A stretch of 64,000 bases of DNA. Origin: Cardinalis cardinalis. Taxonomy: Eukaryota; Chordata; Aves; Passeriformes; Cardinalidae. This document shows positions 34,101 to 44,674 of this stretch, piece by piece. The DNA lies in the NCBI GenBank assembly GCA_014549065.1, contig JACDOX010000001.1:9707195-9771194 (forward strand), written 5' to 3'. A program made the translations under genes and the position numbers. Below the pieces are notes generated by a model. It had not been told where the DNA came from, ran no database searches, and was given only the letters and a program-made list of their open reading frames with translations. How positions within the stretch are numbered: position 1 is the first letter of the stretch; each line of letters starts with the position of its first letter.

Positions 34101-36044
34101 ATCAAGCTTCGATGGGACTTACAAAGACCTCATGGGATGCAGGGTGGATGTCCCAGCTCAGTCTGCATGCAGTTTTAGATAATTGATTTGTTGCAAAAGA
34201 GCAAACATTTACCAGTNTAAGGAAATATAGTGCAAAATATTTATTTTCTAGAAAGGGATAAATGGATGTTTTTGTTTTTCCAGGTCCTANGAATTGCTAT
34301 CAGCACTGGTAAAACCATCAAAACTTAATCATTTGAGCTATTTCTGTTGCAGTAGCTTAGTGCAGGTAGTTTCCAGTCTGTTACTTGTCCTCCCTCAGTC
34401 TTTGCTTAAGAAATTTAGATATTAGTGATAGCTAGAAGTCAGAGACTTCCTTAAATCCTGGTAGTTGTAGTTACATTAGAAACAAAAACCCCGTCCCTCC
34501 ATTTAGAGAGTTTGCTTGGACTGTGCTGATGCAAATACTGTTAACTGGGGTCTCGCCACAGAAAGTATTTTCTTCTTTTAGTTCCAGCTTTTTATACNTG
34601 TTCCTTATTGACCTAAGGGGCAATGTGGAGACATTAACCATGGATTCATTAATCTTCTGGGCNGTTGCACCCATGAACTGAATGGCAGGCAAACTGCAAG
34701 CTTTAAAGTCTCTGGTGATGGTGCACGGCTCCATGGGCAAAGAGCGGTCAAATCTGATACCACAGCTTTTACAGCTCTCCTCTTCCTGGATGATGCATTG
34801 GAACTGCCAGGAACCTGTGGGCTTTGCAGGCAAAGGAGTTGGGAGCAGCAGTGCCATGGTTCCTCCTCCCACAGGGTTTCTGCTATTGTTGGGCCTGGGG
34901 AAGGATTTGCATATCTGTGAGTGCAGAGCTGATGTTCCCTCCCTCCCTCCGCTTAGAGGCCCTGCAAGGAAACTCCGTGATCCTTCCCTTTTTTTTCCCA
35001 TCTTCCTCCCCCCCCTCCACCCTTCTAAGGACTAGTAGAAAATAAGAGACGGCCATTGTATTTCACTGCAGCAGCATTGTTCTGCACCAGACAAAGATAG
35101 CATATTTTTCTGAACCATAGTTTCTGCTCTTTCAGCCATGGCTGGCTACTGATGAGCAGCTGTGCAGACTCTGAATAGCCTAAGGCATTTCCTAAAACCA
35201 TTAAAAAATATGAATTTTCCCCAAACATGTGCCAAACCCCTCCCAAAAATATGTGGCAGGAGGAGGACAGCAAAGTCTTTGCTCTTTGTCCAGAATATAT
35301 TTTCCTAAAATGAAACTTTCAAGACATGCCTGCTTTCAGAGAAAGCGTAGATGTCCTCTCAAACATATCAGTTGATTCTGGGAGGAATTACTTGAGTCCT
35401 GTGTAGAAGAACATTTTATTAAAAAAAAAAAATAATTATTATTAAGGGTTTTTTGTGAAGGAAAGAGCTGAAACTGAAGGGTTTGAACTAAGCTATATAA
35501 TTTTGCTTTATAAGCCAGACAGGTGCTGGCAATAAATAGCTGAAGAAAATGTTAAAAATCAGTCCTGTTCCTCATCTGCCATGCATGTGACATTTCTGAA
35601 ATATCATTTTGGGCTGTCACTGTAAGGACATGCTTTTTCTTCCCAGTCATCTTCAAGTTCTTCTCAACCAGACTGGCCATCTTCTGCTGTCTCAGTCTGC
35701 AGCAGGCTTGCCATCTGCTATATGGCTAATCAATTCACAAAGGTGCTGCTGGGCAGTGCAGACTCCCTGTCCTCTGCCAATATTTTCTGGAAGTTGTCAA
35801 ACATAGCTGAATTTGTTCTCAGCTGTCACAATCATCGCATTGATTCCAGCTTGTAGCACTCTAGTGACCAGTGGGGTATGTGCTTTGTTTTGCAAGCAGC
35901 GTTTGCTCTTTTGTGCCTGTTTGATTAGGCAGGAGCTCTCGCGGGAGTCTGAGGGAGCGTCTCTCGGGCTGCAGGTAAAAGGTGCCCTCTGACTCTTTTA
36001 CCTTGCCCGCTCCCAAGTTTGAAAGGTGAACCCGTGGGCGAATC
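31150..36044. other. Sequence after CHD7: no gene recognised
   Basis: AT-moderate unique sequence, possibly distal 3' UTR up to about 33.1 kb. It contains poly(A) and poly(T) runs (32775-32790, 35410-35425). A 176-codon minus-strand frame at 34471-35001 and a 117-codon plus-strand frame at 34682-35035 overlap each other, have unresolved bases or T runs, and resemble no family I know. Confidence 0.7.
33098..33103 (+). terminator. CHD7: Possible distal CHD7 poly(A) signal
   Basis: AATAAA in ATGAATAAAAGC followed by GTGAGTAAGATG. It would give a 3' UTR of about 2.9 kb. It may be a chance match, since no transcript data are available here. Confidence 0.35.
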
Positions 36045-36200
36045 AGCAGACCAGGACTCCAGATTCAATTTCTAATTCTGTCTGCTTCCCTGAGGCGGTT
36101 GCTTTAATTGCGGTTTCCAATCTTCCGAATGGAGAATGACACTTGCCTTCTTCACAGAGATGTTGTGAGGCTAATGTTAGCAACAATCATGCAGCACTCA
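36045..36200 (+). mobile_element. Ancient MIR/CORE-type SINE fossil
   Basis: The order of landmarks matches tRNA-derived CORE-SINEs of amniotes: GACCAGGACTCCAGATTCAA, then a CTCTG-like stretch, GTTTCCAATCTTCCGAATGG (like CAGTTTCCCCATCTGTAAAATGG), GAGAATGACACTTGCCTTC, and CACAGAGATGTTGTGAGGCT. Divergence is high. The match is from memory of the consensus. Confidence 0.7.
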
Positions 36201-39200
36201 AACCACCCTGATTAGGACTGCCTGGGTAGAACTCCAGCTCATCCTTGAACATGACAGTCTTCATTACATNTTGGGCTGTCCTAGCACAGCCCTCCTCAAT
36301 CAGTGGCTGCCATGGTACAATGGCAAACCTGCTGCCCGGCTGTGAGGTACCCAATCTGCTGCCTTCTCTCCTCTGTCTCCCACTTCCATGGAAAACTGTG
36401 TGCCAAGCTGTGGGTCTNGCTTCTCATTGTCCCATTGAGTTCCCATTGTCAAGGCAGGGCTGTGGCTATTGCTTTCACTGCACAACTTGCTACCACTTGA
36501 CCTTGGGGCCGCTTTTTGTTCTGACTGCATAGTACATCACAGAAATGGGAACATAAATCAGTGCTCTGACTTCTTCAGGATGGTGGCAGTTCATGTTTCT
36601 TTAATATTCCTTTAGTTATCCCTGGATGTGACGGTGCAGCTGCTTCATCTGACTAATACAGTTAGTGAAGCTGCAAGTTTAGGCACTGGTTCTAAGAGGC
36701 AAGATTTGCATCATTACTGCTCCTCAAAGGCTTCTGCTGCACACNTTGCTCTGCTGGTAGGATAGATCTGAAATTAAGATGGTAGATTGCTAAAGCTTTA
36801 GTATNCTTTTAAGCTGACAGCTTCTCTTTCTTCCTGGTCATGCAGGTGTGCTGAAAAGCCCTCCCTTAGTGCTTCCTTGGCTTTGCTTACAGCTGACTCA
36901 GTAAGGGAGCTTGTGGATACATTGAGGACAGGCAGAGAGAAGAGAATATTCCTGGATTTCCCATCCTTGTTCACTTTCTATCAGCAAGAAGTGGTTAGAT
37001 GAGGCTTCCAGTGTCTACTAGTCCTCTAGCAGAAATTGGTAGTTTTCAAAAGGCCTAAGGTGTAGCTTTCCAAGTACCAGTTTCTACCAAGGACCACCTG
37101 TTATTTGCTCTATACAACTGCACTGAAAAGGATCATTCAGGAAAAGAAAAAGATCTCTGCTCACTTTAACACTCAGTGTGTGAATTCAGCAAGCTTTTTA
37201 TTGCTCTATTAGTTTCCCTTGCCATGTGAAAAACTGCCATAATTTCTGGCCTACTGTATACTTATATTTAATCCAAAGGAAAACAGCAATTTTCTAGAAA
37301 CCATGAGGGGCAAGCTCCAAAATATCTTTCAGCCTGTTTTAGTACATGCTGCTAAATACCTCATGTTTGTCAGCTCTTCTTGGCACCGTTCCTATGTAAC
37401 AGTCTCTAATGATTTTGGATTGGCTTCTCTGCTGCTGATGGCTAGCAGGGATCAGCCATTCAGTAACAGCACTCCCATGTGTGCAGCATTTCACCACAAC
37501 CATTTCAGAGGTGGTGCTTTTAACCTGGATTTGGACTGGGATTTGCAAAACTGTTTCTATCAGTGAATTTCATTATATACAAGTTAAAGGACGAATGGGC
37601 TTCCTTGCACACCATTTAATGAAGTCTTCCTTAAGCAGTTGTGAGTTCACGTGCCAGGANAATCTTAACAAAACTGGAACAAATTATGCTTCTCTGCCAT
37701 GTGTTTCACATATTCCTCATGGAGAGGTGGCTTTTTAGATCTCTTCTTAGGCCTCATGCCTCTGGTGACCCAAGCAACACTTGCGTGCAGTGGTATCAGG
37801 TTTTCTTGTTGAGCCATTACTGTTTGCNCTACAGAAATAATCTGCAAGCAATTGTGGACCTGGTTTTTATGCTTGTCTTCACTCTTTCTGAGAGGTAAGG
37901 GAGAATATGTTGTGAGCAGGCAAAAGCAAATCTGCACAGATCTCTTTGATGACCAATGTGCAGTAAGGTTGCACGCAATTGTCTTTGTATCTGCTGCTTG
38001 CAGCAAACAAAAATTGTCACAGGCAAAATCAGAACGAGGAGTTCAAGGAGGAACACATAGATTTCTGTGGGAATACTGTGGTTTCTCTGCCAGGTTTAAG
38101 GCAGCAGTGATGTCCCTGGAGTGCAAGGTGAAGACTAAAGGGGTCTGTGGCTGATGTAGTGCAAGAGTCCTTGGTGGAGCTCTGCAGGTATTGGTGAACT
38201 TTGTTAATGGAGGCTACAGCAAGGGCAGGGAGAGTCTCCCTCAACTGACACTGTTATCTTGAGCAAAATGCATGGGAAGGGCTGGCACAAGGCGGCTCTC
38301 GCACCATCCCATCCTAGGCAGGGTTTCTGGCTGAGCAGCTGCAGGAGGGAGGGGAGCCACATAGAATCCTTTCATAACCTCATGGAAAAGGATGGTTTCT
38401 TCTGCAAGATGATAAACTGATTGTATGAATCAGTAGCAAAATGCAGGGCCTCTCTTGATTCCCGTCACTTNCCAACAACCACTCAAGTTTAAACAAACAG
38501 TTAGAGTCTCTCTGTAAAATATGTGTAGGATGGGAACATGTGGCACAGGCTTCTCAGGGCTCACTAGATGGGTGCTGGGTAGCTTTAAATCACTGAGCAC
38601 ATTTTTAGCTGACACAGGCTGTGTTTATGCACATGGCTGTTGGGAGGATGGAAAAGGTGAGGATGCCATCCCAAAAATCAAAATGTCACCAGATGACCTG
38701 CTATCTCTGGACCATCTCCCCCTGTTCCTTGAGTTCCTGGCCATCAGATTTCATGGCTTTTAAAAACTTATTGTCAGGTTCTGGCTTTATATCCTGTTAT
38801 ATTACTTTATATCCTGTTTTTGGTTCTATTACTGACTTACAATTGTACAATTCATGNGCTNGCTGGCATGAAACCTCAGGTGAATNTACCGCTACCATCC
38901 CCACAGCTAAAATGCCAGCGGCAGCTGTTGAAATCCCAGTAGTGATGGATGCAACGCCAAGTATTGCAGGGAAAAAAATCTGTAATCCTCTCAATATTTT
39001 TGCAGGTGTAAGTCCTTACCCTCATAGAAATAACGGCATAAAACTAAAAATGAAAATGTCATCCTGAGGTACAGGCAAACTGACCACTCTGAATTTGTTT
39101 AGGAATTACATTTAAATTTCAGAAATCAGCCGCCAAGTTCCACACAAGTAATTCAAGAAGATATAAATGGCTACATTATAATGAGCAGACACCTATTTTA

Positions 39201-40078
39201 AGTATGATCTATGTTTTAAAGAAAATTCATTACAATAAGTCTTACAATACCAAGCTCTTCAATGAATTTTTCATGTCTGCATAGCAAGATATATATAAAA
39301 TGATCGTAATCATACACCTTTGGGGCAATGCTGAGCACCAGCTGTTTCACTGATGATTTATAGGTTGCCATGTTCAAGGTTAATAATCAGGAGAAACAGG
39401 TTATAGTATGCAATGTATTTATGTCAGGTTAGAAGTTCAGTAGTGAGGATATAATGTTAGNATGATATGTGCAGTTTTAATTAGCTATATGCCAGTTTTC
39501 TGGAAAATCAAATGCAGCCACTTCCCAAAGGTAAAAAACATGTGAAAAGTTACCGAGGCTAATTTTTATCTTCAATTTAGCATAGCAGCCACAAAACATG
39601 ACCCTGTGCAGCAGTTCCAGCCACTGGCAGGGGCATTGCTGGTGGCCATGGTTGTTTCCTCCCTGGATCCAGCTACATCCACATGTCCTCCTGCAAGAGG
39701 ACCCTTGTAACTGTCATTGCCAGGATTTGCTCTTCTATGCAAGATGGTTTTTGTTGTTTAAAGGCCTGAAGTCACCATTTGATNCCACGGGCCTTTTTAA
39801 AGTTTGCTGAATAGTAACTCCTTGGTTTACCAAGGGAACTGGAACTTCCTGACACAAGCCAAAGGTACGAGCTCTTCTGCTGAGGCCTGGGGAGCTGTGG
39901 CTGCTTGCAGACACCAGAGTCCCTGAGCAGGGCCTCAGAGAATTGCCACTGCAGTGCACTGCTTTGCAAAGACCTTTGCTTCTTCCATTCAGCTTTCCCG
40001 AGCTCCCTTGAAGCTGACTGCTCATGCCTGGGAAGTCGGCAGCTTTCTCCACACAGTGCTGTGATTAAATTCACATAT
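36201..40078. other. Intergenic, no gene recognised
   Basis: Unique sequence. The part from about 38780 to 39560 is AT-rich and could hold conserved non-coding elements. No open frame shows family similarity. Confidence 0.65.
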
Positions 40079-40126
40079 AAGATGAGGAATGGGGCTAATT
40101 CATTTCAGAGAGATTTCTTTAAATCT
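40079..40126 (+). repeat. 48-bp duplicated block, copy A
   Basis: AAGATGAGGAATGGGGCTAA onward to TTTAAATCT. It differs from copy B at 40660-40707 at 7 of 48 positions by hand alignment. An ATTCACA precedes both copies at unequal distance. Confidence 0.8.
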
Positions 40127-40659
40127 TCCCAGATGCACTAATAGCAGACTTTGGATGAAAACAGTTGANCCATCCCATCTTTGCATTTTCAGCTGTGTGA
40201 ACACACCTGACTGGGTATGACAGGAGGTGTGCTGGTGCCAGGGTCAGGTCAGGCTTCATGCTCACAAGTTGCCGTGTCCACCCCTTCCTCCAGGACTGAT
40301 CTGTGGCTTGGTGGGATTTAAGTCTTGGACNACTGTGGGCCTTCACTAAGGATTTCCTTGGTGCTGAATGCTACATGCAGCAGCACCCCTCACCCACAGA
40401 CCCCAACTGCATGTTTTGGCTGTTTGAATTCACGCATCCACGGTCTGTCTCTGCTCCCTGCTGTGCATTAATGTATGCAAAACAACCTGTTGAACTTATA
40501 ATAACAAATGCAGCCCGCCTCTAAACAAATGGCAAGAGGCACCCCAGAATAATAAAATCACCAGAGAGAGGGCAAGGAATAGGACACAGATGAGATTTCA
40601 TTCTCATAAATTGCTTCTCTATTACACTTGGAGTATATTCACAATAGGGAACTCCAAAT

Positions 40660-40707
40660 AAGATGAGAAAAGGGGCTAATTCATTTCACAAGGATGGCTT
40701 TAAATCT
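40660..40707 (+). repeat. 48-bp duplicated block, copy B
   Basis: AAGATGAGAAAAGGGGCTAA onward to TTTAAATCT, in the same orientation as copy A and 581 bp downstream. It shares the unbroken core GGGGCTAATTCATTTCA. Confidence 0.8.
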
Positions 40708-42165
40708 CAGCCTATATCCATGCTAGAAAATTAATTATGGCTATGATGAATGAAAGGAGAAGTTATATCAGTAATGAACATCACCATATCATGCTTTCTT
40801 AGCCCAATAAAATTTTCTTTAACTAAGCAATGGCATTCATAAATGTCAGCAAAGCAAAACATGAAGATAATAGGATATGTTGACCTGAGTGTAGGCAGTG
40901 GTGCCTATGGGAACAGGAAAAGCTGTTTGAGCCCTTATGTGTTTGTGTGTGACTTTAAAAGAGCCAGGCTCTCTTGGGCATTTCACAGAGCAGCTGACAA
41001 AGAAGGAGAGAAAAAGCCAATAAAAATGGATGATATAAACATTTTATTGAAATTTGCAGAAGATGGCGGAGGGAGCTGGAAACCCAGGGTGAAAATTCGG
41101 CCATATTGAAGGCAGAAGTAAAACTAATCCTGACTATGGATTCTTGTCTTACAGCATCCAGGTCCTAAACAAAATAACCTAAACCATCCTATTAAGCTAT
41201 TAGACTGCACACCTGGAGTTATTATTGANGGGCTTGTGCTCAACCATTTTGTTTCACTACTATGTCAAAATGTATTGGCCTCTCATTGGCCTGGCAGGGG
41301 CCTTTGGAGGTTTAACCAACCCAATGTCCTAAAAGAGGGCCAACCACCCTTCATGCTCTTCTGTTCATATTCACTTCAACAGTTTTAAAAGACCTTGAGA
41401 GACAGAGGTCCCACAAACCATGCGGTGCTTCCCTTGCATTTTACCTTACTCTCCTTGGTGTAGTTTGTGCTTTTTTTGTTGCTCTTAGCTCCCTCTGAAC
41501 AGAGAGAACCAAACAATCCCTTTTCCTTGGCAACAGCATTTTCTAGTTTGGAAATCAGCTGTGTTTGCCCTCAGTCTTTTGTCTTCAGAATGATCCATGA
41601 TTGACCCAGTCTCTCTCTACAGGTTGTCCCTTCCAGACTTCTCCCTTAGTCAGGCTTCAGGCACATCCTGGCACTGGCCCCGTGCTTGGGCTAGGACAGT
41701 TCACGTAGCCAGGTTGCTTCATCTGGGGCTTCGGCTCTTCCCATTCACACCTCCTATTCACCAGCTCTCCTCTTTTGCCATGATGTCCTGTCATTTTGTG
41801 TTCACCTTGTGATCCTGTTTCCCAGAATGTCCTCTCTGTGGTCCCCTGGCTGGTCACACCTCCATGTCTTATTTCTGCCTGATTCCAGCCTTTTTCTGCT
41901 TCTCACCAGATTGCATGGATGCCTCTCCACTGCATTATTTTGAATGAAGACCTTTTTCAAACATGAACATTGCTGTTTAAAATACTTTAAGCATCTCCAT
42001 GAAGGCATGATCTCTGTTCCTTGCTGAATGCTGCTTGTGCCAGGTCCTGGGAGAGACCTTGAAGAATCTGATTTTAACTACAAGCTAAATCCTTTCATAC
42101 AGTTTCCAATTTGATTTTCCGTCCTGTTGCAGGACTTTGAGTTAGAGTGTGCTTCCCCAGTNTGC
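40708..42165. other. Intergenic, no gene recognised
   Basis: Unique sequence. An 88-codon open frame at 40843-41109 lacks any recognisable domain. Nothing else stands out. Confidence 0.65.
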
Positions 42166-42400
42166 TTAGGAGGATGTTTGTAAGACTCTGTCAAAAGCCT
42201 TGCTAACCTCAAGTATATCCACAAAGCCTATTACTTTACCACACAAGGAAATTAATTTGATTGGAGGCAATATGTTCTTAACAAACCCATCTTGGCTGAA
42301 TCTCGTCTCCTTGTTCTCATTGGTGTGCCTACAAACATTTTTTTTATTTTCCTGAGGAATGAAATTAAGCTGACAGTGGTTTATAATCCCCAGCCCTCCT
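42166..42400 (-). mobile_element. Degraded CR1 LINE reverse-transcriptase fragment
   Basis: On the minus strand a conceptual translation over about 42318-42169 reads TRFSQDGFVKN, then KLISLCGKVIGFVD and LEVSKAFDRVLQTSS. This follows the order of CR1 ORF2 reverse transcriptase (SQHGF..., LISFYDKV..., DFSKAFDTV). Plus-strand text from 42270 to about 42400 also fits the reverse complement of older CR1 families. It is an internal fragment with no intact enzyme. Confidence 0.8.
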
Positions 42401-44560
42401 TCCCCCTCACCCTTCCCCCTCTGCCCCATGCATCCTCTTCCTTTCTCCAGCCACACTACAGCCTCTGTGTGCGCTGCTGCTGTGGTAGGCTTGGGCCTTC
42501 TGCTGAAATTTCCGTCCATGCCTTCCTGTCCTCTTTTTTGTTGTTGCTGGGTTTTTTTTGTTTGGTTTGGGTTTGGTTTTTTTTTTTATTCCTCTGGTAA
42601 CCCTCCCTCCCCATCCAAACCCCTCACTCCAGCACTCCCACAGGGGATGGAAAGCTGCTGTTTTCCCTCACATGTCATGACATTTGACCACTTCACCCTC
42701 AGCCAAACAGCGAGCGGCTTGCTGCTTAATTTCAGGATCCAAAATACAATTGCTTTTTAAACTCCCTATGGACTCTTTCCAGGCTACTGCACAAATTAAG
42801 CCTGTCTCTACTCCTTTCCCCANCACTTCCTTTCCTTACAGAACAGAAGCCTCTGCCTTCTTTTTAAACTTTTATATAGCGCCATAAATTTATGTGGAGA
42901 TTTACAGACACTGGATAAGACCCCCAGCTGCCCAGAGGATTTTGGCTGCTTGGCTCCAGTGAGAGGGTCCCCTCTACAAGGCTCTACCCCTCCTTTTCCA
43001 GTGGCAGTGTGGATGCCAAATGGGAGCAAAGCATCTCTCTCTTGCCAGGGTCTCTTTGGCAAATGGTGCCTCCCCATCAGAAATGGTTACAGCTTCCTGC
43101 TTTTCTACGGGGGTCGGAGATGCACAGGGATCTGTGTGACTCCTGCGTGGCTCTGTGGTCCCCTGGTTTGCACCCAAAGCGGAGCAGGAGCTGAAGTTTC
43201 GTTTCCTTTACATGCTAATGAGCTCAGCTGCTCTGGCAGCAGCAAAGCCGGGNGGGGGAGGCTCAGCTGCGAGCTGCATGCGGCCCCAAAAACTGGCAGC
43301 GGCATCTCCAAAAGGACAGAGAGAAGCCTCGGGATGGAAACCAGCCATCCCCTGCTCAGTTTCTGGGAGCTGTAACCCACCTCTGTAGCAGGAAAGGTGA
43401 TGCCACTCTGCAGGAGCGGTTCCCAGTGGGCTGAGGGCGTATCCAGCATCCCTTCCCTCTGCTGGCTGGAGAGGTTTCACAAAGCATGCCCTGGGAAGCA
43501 CTGTCACTGTGTTGGAGGGCCTAGAGCAGTTGTTCAAAGCGCAGCCCCCAGCCATGCAGATGAGTTCAGTTCCCATATATATTTTGTTTGGAAGTCTACA
43601 CCAACAATTTTATCTTTGGTTCTCACTACACCTGCTAACCAAGTCGAGCTTCATGTGGTTCTGTCCCTTATGCCAGCAGCCATTTCTCTGCTGCCTGGCT
43701 CAGCATCCAGAGGTGCTGGTTTCTGCAATGGAAATAAAACTGTGAGGACTCTCTGGTTAAGAGGCCTCTGTAAATATTATTTGCTATGAATATTATAGCA
43801 AAGCCCCACACACAATTAGTAGTGAGTGAAAAGTAACTGCTGATATGGCCTTGCTTTGGTACCTAATGTTACCTCCCTAAATGCTTATAGAAATATGAGC
43901 ATCAAATATGCACAGCATTGTAGACTTCAGCTTCTACACTAGTCTGGTTATTTCATCAGAGCTAAAGTAGCTGGACTGCAAACCTTGTCTAGTNAGTTAA
44001 CAAATCTTCAGAAAGCAGAAATCACAAGGGACATCCACTGTTTTGATGTTTTAATAATTTTTGTCTTTGAATAAAATACTCTGCTTCTCCAGTGTACTAC
44101 AAAACCATCTTTGTGTAGGTACTTTGTATGCTGTGCCATTCACAGCACCAGNTTAGCTCCACAGCCCTCTTACTAGGTGTTACATGCTTATTTAGAACAA
44201 AACAGAACCAACACCACCAAATTGTGTGGGGACAGAACCCCCAAAACCCCAGGTGGGCACAGCCATGTTGNGGGGTGCAGAGGCCACAGGAGGTGCTGTA
44301 CTTGTGCCGTGCATGGGGCAGCTGCCCCAGCTACACTGTGTGAACCTGAACTTTGGTGTGAACCTGAACTTCTGCATTTCCTGCCTTTGTGTTGTTTTGT
44401 TTTGCTCCATTGTTGGCTGGCCCGGCCTCCCCCCTCCCTTCACCAGCGGATGCACCCTGAATTCAGCGTCTTCCTATTCTCAGAATCCCTCCCTTATTTT
44501 CTCCTCTTCAGGCTGTGAACAAACTTTTGTGCCTTTTCCATGTTTTGCTTGATTTTCCAG
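42401..44560. other. Intergenic, no gene recognised
   Basis: It opens with C/T-rich and T-rich runs (42395-42605). Between about 42940 and 43600 it is GC-richer and produces several overlapping chance frames on both strands, none with recognisable domains. A 16-bp direct repeat (GTGTGAACCTGAACTT) occurs at 44338 and 44356. Confidence 0.65.
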
Positions 44561-44562
44561 CA

Positions 44563-44674
44563 GCTGAGTCAGCATCTATCTCCCTTTCCCTGCGAGGCAG
44601 CAGCCCTTTAAAGCCGCTGTTATCTCGCGAGCGTGCCATTTGCTGCAACCACCACCTAGAGCGACTGAGATAAG
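44563..44674. promoter_or_regulatory. Candidate enhancer: MARE plus GATA motifs
   Basis: A perfect palindrome GCTGAGTCAGC (44563-44573, MAF/NF-E2-type site) is followed by TTATCTCGCGAG (GATA on the minus strand overlapping CTCGCGAG, about 44620-44630), AACCACC (RUNX-like) and AGATAAG (44668-44674, GATA on the plus strand). Motif matches alone do not show activity. Confidence 0.35.

Noticed and set aside
34471..35001. 176-codon minus-strand frame with Cys-rich stretch
   Set aside because: No family recognised, two N-containing codons, and a competing frame on the opposite strand. No splice or promoter context supports it.
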